Shown here piece by piece: positions 21,845 through 33,758 of a stretch of 64,000 nt of DNA. The stretch is from Corythucha ciliata (lineage: Eukaryota > Arthropoda > Insecta > Hemiptera > Tingidae). Both the position numbers and the translations under genes were made by a program. The notes under the pieces are model-generated. The model ran no database searches. It saw nothing but the letters and a program-made list of their open reading frames with translations, and was not told the DNA's origin. The DNA is taken from contig CM075938.1 of the NCBI GenBank assembly GCA_038030265.1, positions 48,477,189 through 48,541,188 of the forward strand, written 5' to 3'. Each line of letters starts with the position of its first letter. Within the stretch, counting starts at the first letter, position 1.

Positions 21845-22992
21845 TTGGGAAAATATTACTGTGCTACTTGGGAAGCTGCTAGATGTTGGCACAAGCGAAT
21901 TACTCAAGTTTTCGAAAAACTGGGATTTAAAAAGAGCTATGCAGATCCCTGTGTTTTCATTAAAATGACAGACAACTATCAAATAGTTGTTGCTCTTTAT
22001 GTAGACGACGGCCTTGTAGCTTCGACTAGCCAAACTCTCCTAGATGATTTTTTGAAAGCGATGCAGATGGAGTTCAAGATAACTTTCAAACCATTGAATT
22101 ACTTTCTCGGACTAGAAATTCAGCAGGATTCAGATGATATCATAAAAATTCATCAAAAGAGTTACACTAGGCGTCTACTAGAGAGGTTTGGCATGGCCTC
22201 ATGCAAACCTATTTCAACACCAATAATCAGTGGACAAGAAACTACTGAACTATAGGGAAAGAAAAAACGAATGTTCCTTTCCGCCAAGCCGTTGGTGGAC
22301 TTATGTACTTGATGGTTTCAACCAGACCAGATATAGCCTACGCGGTTGGCGTGATGTCTCGGAAATTAGAAAATCCAACATCGGAAGACATTATAAAATT
22401 AAAACGAATTTTCAGGTATCTCAAGGGTACTGAGGACGCTGGAATTATATCCAGACCAGGATATTCTACTCTCGAAGGATTCAGTGACGCAGATCTCGCT
22501 AGAGATGTCGAGACAGGTCGTTCAACCACAGGAGTTCTGTGCATGCACGCAAGTGGACCTATGTCATGGATGAGCCAGAGACGATCGAGTGTTGCTCTTT
22601 GAAGTACTGAAGCCGAGCTAGTAACTGCGAGTGAGGCTGCTCGAGAAGTCGTTAGGGCAAGCAGACTCATACAAGAATAGGAACATAATCCCAAGACTCC
22701 AACAATTTTTATCGACAACGAAGCTGCTCTCAAGCTTTCGAAAAATCCAGAGTTTCACAAGCGAACAAAACATATAAGAGTTAGACATTTCTACGTGAGA
22801 GAGCTCGTTCAAGAAGGAATTTTAGACGTGAAACCTATCAGCTCAAGTCTCCAACTCGCTGACGTTCTAACGAAGCCATTAACAACGCCTCGGTTGATGG
22901 CCTGGTCAAACAAAATCGTAATGACTAACATCTCTTCGATGAGGGAGAGTGTTGAAGTAGAACATCTAAAGATGTATCGTCATCATAATTAA
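21845..22992 (+). pseudogene. Copia RT-RNase H remnant (element 2)
   Basis: Homology starts around AARCWHKRITQVFEKLG, runs through the RT active site (ALYVDDGLVAS) and NYFLGLEI, and continues after a frame change to STRPDIAYAVG (22318 on), the RNase H acidic site GFSDADLA, and KHIRVRHFYVREL. Two in-frame stops (about 22601 and 22679) interrupt RNase H. The pol frame runs into the LTR that starts at 22950, ending in MYRHHN. Upstream gag, protease and integrase are missing, so this is a 5'-truncated, dead copy. Its LTR differs from the 5' region of element 1, so the two are probably different families. Confidence 0.9.
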
Positions 22993-23110
22993 CCAAATGG
23001 GGCTTCACCCGTTTGTTTATTGTTTTTGTCCCACCCGCTTTTGAACTCGAAATAGTTGTGTTGTAATGAAAATAAAAAGCCCGTTTTTCTTATTTTCATT
23101 CTAAAACTTA
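22950..23110 (+). repeat. 3' LTR of Copia element 2 (end approximate)
   Basis: Begins TGTTGAAGTAGAACATC directly after the pol-like sequence and matches the fragment at 6800. An AATAAA at about 23069 may be the polyadenylation signal. The right border cannot be fixed. Confidence 0.65.
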
Positions 23111-26100
23111 ATAGAGGTTTGGCGTCTTGGGGAAGCTCCATTGTTCTGGTGGAACACTCAAGAAATTTATTTCAGTCTCTTGCCAGAGTTTCTAAAGCCA
23201 CTAAAGCTCATTTGACAGAGTTGGTCAGCTAGTATTCGGGGGCTTGAAGCGTCAATTCTACCCATCTCCAAGCGCTTCAGCCACGCCCACTACTCCGACA
23301 ACCCCATAAAATGGCCTACGGTTTTCCAACATCAATTCAACCAGGCGTTCGACCACCCGTGACCCGTGAGTGTTGTCGAAAGCTTTCTGATGCCTTCAAT
23401 CGACATGGCTGGCGCCCCTTCGCTGGGTTCTCACAGCGACGCGTATATCGTCGCACACGCCGTCTATAGCAGCCGTTCTCGCCGGCTTCAACACGGATAT
23501 TTCTCCGCACAATCCACCAGTAAAAATCCCCCCCTCCCCACGTAACGTGTTCGCTTTGATGATCATCGTGGAGCGAGGTGCGGATATCACTCAGGCCTCG
23601 TACGGGTTTTGGGCCACTCCCACGAACAACCACTCAAGGGTATAGGAGTTGGGGCAGGATGGTGACTCTTAACAGCCTGTACTGTGGCTCCCCAAAACTA
23701 CAATTTTTTGCTGTTTCTTCTGTTGATTTTAACTCACTAAAATCGATGGTTTATGAATTCTCACTATAAGTAGACCACGGGGGCGGCAATGCGACTGGAA
23801 TGTATTCATCGCCATGGGTGAATATTTCAGACACTATTAACGGCCTCAGAGTCTATCATTGTAATTCTCCAAAGGTGTTTGGATCGCCTTCACGTTGAAT
23901 AAACAATTCCATGCGTAATTTTTTCGCAATTAATTCAATATTTCCAATGGCCTAGCATTTTGATCACTTATTCATTAAGCGAGCAGGCCCGAGGGAACGA
24001 GTAGTATTAATCAATCAACTCTAGTCGTTCCCACTTCTTGAGCCTCACCACTTGAACCACAGAGGGTTTTCGAAAGGATGTAACAAAATCATAAATTTTC
24101 TCGGATCGTTTTCACCGGATTCCTCAGGGCCACCCTTCCCCTCCGCACATCCTTAAAGTCTTGTGTTTCCGCAGGCAAGTATCAGACGAAAACGAGCCGT
24201 CTTCGAATAGCCTACCCCTTCACTTCCACCCCTTGCCATCATCAAGGACCCTTTCTCCTCCGTTTGACACGTGTGTTGCTAATGAAGCTCAGACCGAAAA
24301 AGTTTAATTATAGTTACCGGGTCGGTGACACCTTTTTTTCCACCCTCCCTGTGCACTAAATCATGTCGCCGCTTCCTTTTACTGAAATACAACACGGCGT
24401 AACAATTACTTGACTGCTCCTCATGTTTAACAGCCAATTATTATACTTTCGTGGAGGGTTTGATGGTGCGCGACGATATTCCCCCTCTCGAAGATGCTGG
24501 GTGCGGTACAACTTTTCGTCATTTTATGTGCCCATTCACAATTCAGTCTGAGAGTTATTTACACGTTTAAAGAAACGTGTAAATGTTTGCACTGTTGGAA
24601 AAAATTGAAATTACTCCCTTATTAACCAGACGTGGTGGTAGTGTAGGAGAAGATTATTATTTTTTGTGGAGATAACATCGAGTTCTTCTCCTTCTATCCG
24701 TCTCACTCAGTTTCCCATCCTTCTCTTATCAAGCTCGTCCATACGTAGGATGTCATAATTTATACCACCGTGGGAGTTACCCTCACTCATCTTAATACCG
24801 ATAATTACAATAATTCTATATAATTACATTAAACAGATTGGCCGCGTTGTTCTTTCCACTCGAAGCAGTCACGACTATAGTTTCCTTGCGCTTATGTCTT
24901 AATATGCTTCGTACGCTCACACACTCTCTTTCACCCTTCGTCTACATTTTTACGATCGTATAATTCGCGGAAAAGCCCGGCCGGTTTATTTCTTATTTTA
25001 TTCAAATAATAGGCTTCAAAAAATTCATGTTTCCTCCCCTCTTTAATTCAACCGATCCCTAAAAAATTCGAGACCATTTCCGACGGAAAAGATTTATAGA
25101 GAACCAAAACCATTAAAATTAACAATCGCGAGGCTGAGACCTTGCGTGATACTTCGCCACTTAAATCTCGCTTGACTTACTGACTGGGTTAAGAAGGGGA
25201 GGATCACTCACTTTTGCCGCAACTTCCCCCCCCCCTCCCCAGCCAACATTCGGCTTCATTTATAGTTGCCGAGGTACACCCCTCCTTTGATTGATATTTA
25301 GTGGGCGTAGAGAAAAAAAGAAGCTACCGCATAACTACCACACCTGTGTGGTTTTAAAAAAAGGACGATGTATGGGAGCGGTGGGGTGATACTTTGTGTG
25401 TCGATTTTGATGGTAAATTGGACGTCAGAGAGAGTGCGGTGGGGCGGGGTGACACTATTAAGTCATTATATCGATTTCTCTGAAGAGTCCACTCTCTAAT
25501 TTATTTCTCTCTATCCGAAGCGTTCGAGCATAATAATAAGGTTTATAACTTAACTTGAAAGAACTGGACCTGTCTTTCAAAAGTTCATATTGTTTTACTT
25601 TATTTACGTAATTGTCCCCCACAGCCATTCTCAATTTATTTCTTTTCTCGTTATGACTGAAAAAAACAATAATGCATAATCTCGATTTGAATGCTGACAC
25701 AGACTACTTGGCCCGAAATTAGAATATTCGCTTCACATAAACTGAAAATTAAGCTACATTTTTATTTTTGGATCTAAAACTGGCTTTCTTCGTCCCAAAA
25801 AAGTCCAGTTTACTTCAAAATCTCAGTGAAAATGATTATTATCAGGGAAATTACCCATTTTAAACTCCAATTATCCATTTTTTCGGTCGAACTGACAATG
25901 GACGCTGTGATCTGCCATTGAATTAATCAAGTAGAAGCGTTTGAAGGGCCGAATTTATGATTTCCTCCTCAAACCGTCTGAGGGGTGTAATCGGCGTCTC
26001 ATTGTGGGGCCAAATTGGCACTATTTTCAACGAATTTTGAGGCTTTCAACTGAATTTTGTGGATCATCTAGATCTGCTGAGCCTCTTGAGGGCGTAAAAA

Positions 26101-26789
26101 TCAACGATTTTCCCGATAGCCTCAAAAGTTCTCTGAGAAATTGAAGAAAACTGGACTTAGTTCCATGTAGAAAGTCAGTTGTCACGCTGAAAAAAAATTC
26201 TTCTTCGAATTGAAAATTAACATTTGAAGTTTGTATAGAGCCGACTGTTCCAGTTTTAGGACAATCAGTCGGTTTGAGTGGCCAAATTGCCGATTTTGGG
26301 TCGGAAAAAGAGTTGAATGATTTAAAATTGTTTCGACCCTTTTTCTCGACTCTAGAAACGGTCCAACAACGTCCGTACGTTCAGGGGCGCAGCGTGACCA
26401 TTTTAAGGCCCGGAGCGGTGGTCGTGGTAGATGCCCCCCTCCCCGCTCCGTGCTACTCGCCACAATCGGAAATTATCCCGCCGCTCATGGTAAGGGAAAA
26501 TGTCAGGGTTCTCGTGAAAATGTTCTCCCAAAAATCGTATTCGATCTAGCAGGTAAGGACCAGGCCCTATTTTAACTGCGGATAGCAGGTTCTCAAACTG
26601 TATCCGCTTTTTCCGGAATAATCAGACCGTAGTGTGCAGATTGACAGATTCTGGGTGTGGTAATGTTTTTGGGTGGTAAAAATCAGAAGTTTCACAGTCC
26701 TTGTGAACTAGATTTTCTGTAATTGAGCCAAATATGATGTACGATTAAAGATGGGGTGGGTTGGGGGGATGTTTCGGAGAGAACCAAGT
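23111..26789. other. Non-coding sequence, nothing recognised
   Basis: A GC-richer island at 23330-23640 has open frames on the minus strand without recognisable motifs. The rest is AT-rich with T/C-rich tracts. About 26380-26460 is GC-rich with short inverted words (CGGAGCGG and CCGCTCCG), possibly a MITE scrap. No gene supported. Confidence 0.4.
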
Positions 26790-27020
26790 TCACGAGAATG
26801 GCTCGCAAGAAACCGATTTCGTGGGGTTTAATCGTTGAAAAAAAAAAAAAAAAAATCTTGAGGGTTTGACTCTGCTTTGTTTGTTTGGTTTTTTAAAAAC
26901 CCCATTCACGGGTATGACTCCTGAAACCCCCAGTTTCGAGCATTGCCTCTGAATTGAACCAACTTCACGGGTTTGGCACTTCAATAAACCTATCTCAAGG
27001 GATTTAGTCGTTCAAGAAAA
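26790..27020. repeat. Minisatellite block, left part
   Basis: A motif like AAACCAATTTCACGGGTTTG followed by GCTCTTCAA recurs about every 35 bp. The array continues at 29375 after the nested non-LTR insertions, showing one original array split in two. Confidence 0.7.
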
Positions 27021-27044
27021 GGAAACGGGGGGATACGAGAACAC

Positions 27045-27481
27045 ATGCGCAGAGTGGCACCGTCCACGGGCATGAGATCGGATCAAATGGTTAAACAAGG
27101 GGACTTTGTAAAGACGATCGTGGTCAAACTATCCCGGGAGACCGGGCAAGGGGGGGATACAGAAGATATTAAGTGTTTTACGGACGGTTCAAAAATTGAA
27201 ACCGGGAAAGGGAAGGCGGGGTCAGGCATATACATCCCCGGAATGGGGGTGGAAGAGAGCCTGACGTTGGGGAAATATGCGACGGTGTTCCAGGCGGAGG
27301 TTGCGGCCATAGAGGCTTGTGCAATCGAACTGAGACAGAAAGGTGAGACAAATAAGCGAATAACGATATACTCGGACAGCCGAGCCGCCCTCGGGGCCAT
27401 TTCCAGGCCGGTGGTCAAGTCGGGGTCGGTGGGGGGCTGTAGAGCCAGTATATCGGCACTGCTGACGGAGGGTAACACGGT
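27045..27481 (+). pseudogene. RNase H of non-LTR ORF2, first half
   Basis: RNase H1-type fold with catalytic acids visible: CFTDGSKIETG (Asp), QAEVAAIEACA (Glu), IYSDSRAALGAI (Asp). The frame ends at the TSD of the inner element; it resumes in phase at 28731 (see the second half). The enzyme normally removes RNA from the RNA-DNA hybrid during target-primed reverse transcription. The start given is only the first Met in the truncated copy; RT lies upstream in full elements and is missing. Confidence 0.85.
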
Positions 27482-28715
27482 CAAAGGTCCTCTCCAGCTT
27501 CCCCGCAACCGCCTCTAGCTGCGGGGTCGCTGTCCTCCCCGGGTTAATCTCGACCCCTAGGTAGCGGCCCTGCCGTTCCCCCACAAGGCGTGATCCCCGA
27601 TAGCGCACCACCAGGGGGCTACCCTGCGAGAGACGACCCCGCATTAGGACCATTTGGGTCTTCGGCACCGCGAGAGCCAGTTTGACCGCGGTTGCGGGGA
27701 AGCTGGAGAGGACCTTTGCCCTCTTTAGGTCGGTGGGGGGCAACGTATGGGGCACGAACTTCCACTGCCGAGCTCGTTACTTCAGGGCGGTATTCATACC
27801 TACCCTGCTGTACGGTGCAACGTGGTGGTGGCACCGGCCCACGAAAGCTCAGAGGGCGAAGGTCCTCAGCTTGCAGCGGCAGGCCTTGGTAAGGGTGACC
27901 ATGGCGTACCGGACTGTAAGTTCTGACGCGCTTCAGGTGCTGGCGGGGATACCTCCTGCGGACCTCCTGCTCGACGCATGGGTTCACGGGCGCCGCCTGG
28001 TTCAGGGAAACTTGGACCGGGTACGGTGCCGTGAAGATTGGGCAGAGCGCCTCGGTCTGCGTTGGACTTACAGTTCAACGGGTAGGCGTACATTCGGGTT
28101 CATGCCCGACGTTCGGACGAGACTGGCAGCGGCCAAGTGGTTCACCCTTGAGCACGCTGCCATGCAAATCCTGACTGGACACGGCTCGTTTAACGCCAAG
28201 TTGTGGTTCTTCCGGCGGCGGGACTCTCCAACATGCCCTTGTGGTGTCGAGGAGGAGACCGCCGACCATGTGCTTCGTCGCTGCAGCCTCCACGGGGATC
28301 TGCGGCGGGCGACATGGGGGAGTGGAGGCCCGCCGGGAGACGCGGCTCTTGTCCGAGACCGGCGGGCGTATGGCCGCCTCCTGGCCTTCTCCCGCTCCTG
28401 GCTGGAGCGAAGAGGGCTTGGACCGGCCATGCTTGAGTAGGGTTCCCTACTCGGGCAACCCGGGCAGGGTTCTCTTCCCTGTCCGGTTTCGGTCCATGGC
28501 GGAAGCCAGCATCCTCAGCTCAAAAGACCCACCTCCGCGTGGTCTCTCTCGGGCACGGCTGGCTGGCCAGCAGCCGTGGCTAACGGGTTGAGCTGAGCGA
28601 TGGGACCGACTCTGTTGCGGTATCCGGGCCAAAGATGGGGTACAGGCCAGGTAAAGGCCTGCAAAAAGGTCTAGGTACTGGCCACATCTTAAGGAGTTCC
28701 GCAGAGAGAGAGAGA
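27482..28715 (+). mobile_element. R1-like non-LTR element, nested, with 5' inversion
   Basis: Bounded by a perfect 15-bp duplication GGAGGGTAACACGGT (27467-27481 and 28716-28730). It ends in a (GA)n tail. The first ~200 bp are inverted: 27482-27512 is the exact reverse complement of 27688-27718. The minus strand of this part encodes the RT region (PKTQMVLMRGRL, GRYLGVEINPG) that should precede the plus-strand frame. This is the structure left by twin priming. R1-clade assignment comes from the C-terminal protein (YRTVSSDALQVLAGIPP). Confidence 0.9.
27682..28440 (+). pseudogene. R1-like ORF2 C-terminal domain
   Basis: About 250 codons covering the region after the RT palm: FIPTLLYGATWWW, AYRTVSSDALQVLAGIPP, and a terminal cysteine-histidine motif CPCGVEEETADHVLRRC. 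These are characteristic of R1-type ORF2 proteins. The frame is open and GC-rich compared with its surroundings, so the insertion is likely young, but the copy lacks RT, endonuclease and ORF1 in usable order and cannot be active. The upstream part is in the inverted segment. Confidence 0.85.
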
Positions 28716-28730
28716 GGAGGGTAACACGGT

Positions 28731-29259
28731 TACATTAGGGTGGGTACCAGGTCATGCTGGCGTCCCGGGGAATGAGAGAGCAGACAAGCTGGCTAAGACG
28801 GGGGCCATGACAGAATATGTCGGCCCAGAACCGGTGGTGGGGATAGCAAGGGAAGTAGGACTCAGTGAAATTCGGGGTTGGGCGAAAGCGGAAGCCCAGA
28901 CACGATGGGAAGCAGAAGATCACTGCAGACAAGCGAAAGAGGGCATTAAAAGGTATGATGCCAACACGACAAAGTGGTTGGTAGGGTTAGGGCGAAAGCA
29001 AACTAGAAAGATAGTAGGAATATTTACAGGGCACTTTGCAGTTCAGAGACACTTGCACATGATGGGGCTAGTAGGGGACCCTACATGTGAGAGGTGTGGA
29101 GTGGAGGAGGAGACAACGGGTCATTTAGTGAGGGAGTGTGAGGGGTTTGTGGCAGCTCTGGTTTGCTATATTTGGGAGGGACAGGTTGACCGACCTAGAA
29201 TTTTCCAGGGCTCAAGGGGTCCGAGTACTGGATTTTCTGGGGAGGGTGAGGAGATTTGA
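28731..29259 (+). pseudogene. RNase H of non-LTR ORF2, second half, and C-terminal tail
   Basis: Continues the frame stopped at 27481: removing the inner element plus one TSD copy joins EGNTV to TLGWVPGHAGVPGNERAD, restoring the fourth catalytic Asp of RNase H. It is followed by a C-terminal segment with CERCGVEEETTGHLVRECE, a Cys-His motif common in these ORF2 proteins. The reading frame is otherwise intact to TGA at 29257-29259. Confidence 0.85.
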
Positions 29260-29374
29260 GGAGCCGTGCTAGCCCTCCGAGTCCGGGACCCGTTGGGTAT
29301 GACCTAAGGGCCCAATTGGTGGCCTTGGCGTCACCGGGCTCGGCTTGGCCGGGACGGCACCCCCGAAAAAAAAA

Positions 29375-29700
29375 AGTCGTTCAAAAAACCAATCTTGAGG
29401 GTTCGTATCTTCAAGCAACAGAATCCACGGAACATAGCATACTTAAAATACCAATTTCGCGGGCTATTTGACTCAATAAACATCAATTTTGCGGGTTTGT
29501 CTCTTCAAAAAGGCAATTAAGCTGGTTTAAGAAACTGAAAAAAAAAAAAAAAAATACTGGGTTCAGTCGTTGGAAAAACTTAAATTTGTGTGTTTGGCTC
29601 TTGCAACATAAATTTTGAGGGTTTGGGTAAACAAAATCAATTTCGTGGTTTTTCAACCTACAAGAAACCAATTTCACGGATATCAAATTAAGAGATAAAA
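29375..29700. repeat. Minisatellite block, right part
   Basis: Continuation of the array at 26790-27020 (CAATTTCGCGGG, CAATTTTGCGGGTTTG) at about 30-36-bp spacing. A poly-A run lies at about 29538-29554. Confidence 0.65.
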
Positions 29701-29979
29701 TTTGGCGGATTTAGGTCCGCTTTATCAAATTGTCGATTAAGAAAATTAAAGAACTGAAAAGAAAGATACAGATGAAGTTTTTAGTCAGCTCTACGACGAT
29801 AAACCAACGACCAACGACGGTCAACGATTGATAAAGCGGGCCTTACTCTTCCAAAAATCAATAGCGTCTTAGGCTATTCAAAAAACTATTCTCACAGGTT
29901 TGGCCAGGGGGTAGCGGGTGGGTGGGGTAGCGGGTTTTGTCCGTGATCGAAGAGGTGATATGATAAGTAACTTGGAAGT

Positions 29980-30850
29980 CTATATTTTGGGGCTCCGGAG
30001 GCTCAATGCCAACTTTTTCACTGGAATAATCAGATAAAAAGGACACTATGACAATTTCTAAGAAATAGAATTGTCAGTAATGTAAGGGAAATCTGATAGT
30101 TTGACAGTTTTGAACGTCAAAATCAACGTTCCAAAAGGGTGAAATCGGCTGTTTCCGGAGCAAAATTGACAGATAATACGATGAAATTGACAGTTTCAAG
30201 AACGAAATTGATAGTTACGACTTAAGAGGACGAAATTGACAGTTTCTCGCACGAAATGTACAGTTTATAGGACGACATTGACAGTTTCCAGGACAAAATT
30301 GATAGTTTGTGAAACAAAATGCTACAAGCTCAATGCCAACTTTTTCACTGGAATAATCAGTTTCCAGGACACTACGAAGAAATATAATTGACGGTAATGT
30401 AGGAGAGAATTGATAGTTTGACAGTTTTGAAAGTCGAAATCGACAGTTTCGAGGGTTTAGGCAACGAAATTGACAGTTCCCAGGACGGAATTGACTGTTT
30501 CTCGAACGAAATGGAATGTTTCCGGAAAAAAGGTCATTGATAGTTTCTGGGACAAAATTTACAGTTTTGAACCACAACATTTGCAGTTTTGAACGACGAA
30601 ATTGGCAGTTTTAAGTGACGAAATTGACATTTCCTGCGTGAAATTGACAGTTTCAAGGATAAATTTGACAGTTAAGAGGTAGAAATTGGCAGTTTCGGAC
30701 GATGAAACTGACATTCATAGGACGAAATTGACAGTTCCAAGGACGAAATTGACATTTGTAGAACGAAATTGACAGTTCCCAATAGACAATTTACGAAAGC
30801 CACTTTTTATGACGAAATTGAAGTTTTTATGACGAAATTGAATCTTTAAT
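29980..30850. repeat. Degenerate array of a 22-24-bp unit with a higher-order duplication
   Basis: The unit is close to GACGAAATTGACAGTTTC plus a few variable bases and recurs dozens of times. A larger block starting GCTCAATGCCAACTTTTTCA is present twice (30003 on, and 30328 on) for about 120 bp. No gene is supported. Confidence 0.8.
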
Positions 30851-33750
30851 TACAAAATTTGCGTGAAGTTTGCGCGGCACAATGACCGGTTGTGGGATGC
30901 AACCCGCAGACCGTGGGAAACTTTGTCCAGTTATTAGACTGTTTTGCCTCGCAAGAGAGCCAATACCATCGCCAAGACTCAGCTTTCGGTCAAATTCATT
31001 GTACAGTTATTAGCCTTCTCTCACCAACTGAAAGTCGTTTCACTGCTATAGATAGCTCTTGTGGTGGCCTAGTCTGCAATGGACCATTTTGTGTAGTTTT
31101 GATGCTTCTTGGCATGACATGACCTCAAGCCGTGATTTATTTCACGGAGCACCTGGCAACTATGGGCCGTTGAGGAGATGTGGATTATTTTGTACCGGTG
31201 GTACCGGGCCGACTGATGTCCCGTATCAAAGTGATGCCCGGGGCTGGCCGCCCCACCGCCCCCCCCCTATACGCTACGCCACTGCTTACGTTTAGGTCCG
31301 TCGTCGGACTTCAGGGGCCCCCACAAGCGTGGCGTGGCGCGTGGCCCAGAAACGGCAGCATCACAGAAAGAACCTTTTCAACGGCTCGTTCGAAAATATG
31401 CTTGAAATGAAACGCGGGCTGTTTTCTTCGACGCATAGCGGGGGATTCAAGGTTTTTCTTTGGAATTTTTGTTCCGATGAAGCTCTACGTTTACGTGATG
31501 AATGGTGAGGGGGACGGGGATGCCAGGGAGAAGCCAATTGCCTTTTTTAAAAAACCAACTGACCTTGACTTGTTCCTTTTTGATGACACCAGGGTTAACA
31601 CTGTAATAACAAGCAAGGAAAAGAAAACAGAGTGCTAGATAAAAAGAAAATATCTGGAGGGCAAAGGAAGACCGGCCCAGGAAATGACTATATCACGAGT
31701 TCATCAATCATCAACTTCTCATCATCAGACACTCATCATCTTCGTCTTAATGCGATTTACTTTTTTTGTGCGTAAAGATTCGAAAAAAATTCCGTGAGAA
31801 ATCGGATCTTTCTTTCTGTGAAAACCTATCGAATGGGTGATGAGTGTTGGGGAAGGGGGTTGTTTAATTTATTCTCTATATCCGAAGATGAAAACATCTC
31901 GTAAAAAAGAGAGAGAAACGGCTTGAAACTCGGTGACTTACGCGCTATTAAAGTAAGGGCACGTACAGCCCCGTGAACTTCCAAGCCGGGAGGGTTTCAT
32001 AAGGTCATCACGAGCCAAGTGGAGCGAAAGGATTCTGTTCCCCTCTCCGCGTATATCCGCTTTCACCTCTCCTCCCTTCTATATTGAGCATCGCTCTCTT
32101 TTTTTTTTCTTCCCAAAGTGATCTAACGTTAATATTCATAGAGAAGCCGCTTAGGGACGGTCGACGGCTGCGGTCCCTTTTTTTGAAGTCCGTTCAAGCA
32201 TGCTGTGAAAAAAGGTTCTCCTTCTGTTCCATCGCATTGTGCTCCCTGACAAAAAGACTTGTGGCTATGGTGGGAGGAGGTGGAGAGGAGAGTCTCTCCC
32301 TTGAAAATATATCAAAAGTGAACCCCCCCTATAGGGTTTTTATATGAGAATCTTTTGCTTCAACAAATCACGTACGTGAGACTCTCGGTAACATAAGTTT
32401 GATAATCAAAAAACCATAAATATTAGCTCCGATTTAGCAGTACCTACCACTGTATGAAGAGTATTAGTTGACTATGACAACCTGAATTTGTTTCTGATGC
32501 TGTAAAACGTAACGGGAAACGTTTCAGAAAAGTAATTTAAAAGAAAGAAACTCCCGCCTTATTTGGACATCTTTTCTTTTATTATTTTTCTTTACTCTTT
32601 TTACAGCATAATCTTCATCAAGAGCTGTAACTAAATAATTATAGTAGCATCAAGCTTTAATCTATCTGAACCTAAACGCTGTTGTCGTTACGGTGGGAAA
32701 CTAGTAATAAGTCTTTATTGCTTCGCTTTTGAGATTGCTGCACTGCCGGAGAGTGAAGGAGGATGAGTTGTTCCTTTAATTGCTTTATGAAGAGATTCTT
32801 CATCTCTCCACCCCTTCCCATTCCATCAATCCTGTGGAAGCTAGAGGGGTTTAAAAGGCCTCTATCATTTCGAACCTTTTGAATTCCGCAACCCCCTCCC
32901 CTCCGCTACAACTATTCTCAATCCTTCTATTCTATACTATTATATTGAGTTTTATTGCGAAAGGGCGCGTAAAGGCGTTAAACCTTTATTAACGCTGCAT
33001 TCGTAGGGCTATAAAAAGAATGGATTTTTCTGTAAGTTATTTTTTATAATACTCTGTGAAATGAAAGGTGCTTTCGTGTCGTGTTGCAAATCCGAGTTTA
33101 TCTTCCTCATTAGGCTCATCGCAACGTAGGATTGCTTTTACAATTTACGACCTCCTAATCAACATCAGGGAACCCATAGACGCATAGTCTATTCTACGGT
33201 ATTCGGAAACATCGCATCGATGTCTCACCAGCAGTCATTGGTCGTTCGGATGTGCCTAATGCCTAGCAGGTATACTCCAGGCCGTTGTTGCAGGCAGGCG
33301 GGGTCGACCGCAGGGCCCCTCGTGCGACCAGTTGGGGACAAATCCCGTGGGGCGGTTGGTGTTGTCGAAAATGCGTCCTGCCTCAGAATTCAGATTTGTT
33401 GCCAGACGCTCTCGTTATCTCTGACGAAGCCCAAAAATTGAATTTGCCTAACGATTCGCTAACATTTTAGTTATGGAAGTTGTTTCAAAGTAATCCCAAA
33501 ACGCGACGTGTCGCGTCGATCGATTCTTTATCGAACATACTGTGCTGAAACGCATGTTTCAGCACAGCTTCAAACAACATAAAAAAACGAACATGGAATT
33601 TACAAATAGACTTAATCATATATTAATTAAACTGGGTAGTTGCTGCTAAGTTAAATAACTAGCAGGACACAAAACTAATAAGAAACTAATTAAAATTGAA
33701 TTAGAGAAAAAAAAACACAATTTTGAATTACTGAAAATATGGTAAAAACC
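30851..33750. other. Non-coding sequence; possible hAT end near 31286
   Basis: At about 31263-31286 the sequence ends ACGCTACGCCACTG, resembling the right end of the CAGTGGCG hAT family seen at 41600; no left partner was found. A small palindrome, GCTGAAACGCATGTTTCAGC, lies near 33546. No gene is supported in 31.3-33.7 kb. Confidence 0.4.
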
Positions 33751-33758
33751 TTAAACAT

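Larger units (their letters stand above)
27021..29374 (+). mobile_element. 5'-truncated non-LTR retrotransposon (RNase H class), interrupted
   Basis: The target duplication is AGTCGTTCAAGAAA on the left (27006-27019) and AGTCGTTCAAAAAA on the right (29375-29388), and the element ends in poly-A (29366-29374). Without the internal insertion it is about 1.1 kb and covers only the C-terminal RNase H region of ORF2 plus the 3' UTR. The clade is one carrying RNase H in the I/Jockey/R1/LOA groups. Confidence 0.85.

Noticed and set aside
23337..23633. GC-rich open frames on the minus strand
   Set aside because: Overlapping frames in a local GC island; composition alone explains their length.
27083..27508. 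141-codon minus-strand frame
   Set aside because: It is the antisense of the RNase H region of the non-LTR element.
33220..33470. GC-richer block resembling a structural RNA
   Set aside because: No conserved rRNA or snRNA motif is recognisable, and it has no second copy in the window.
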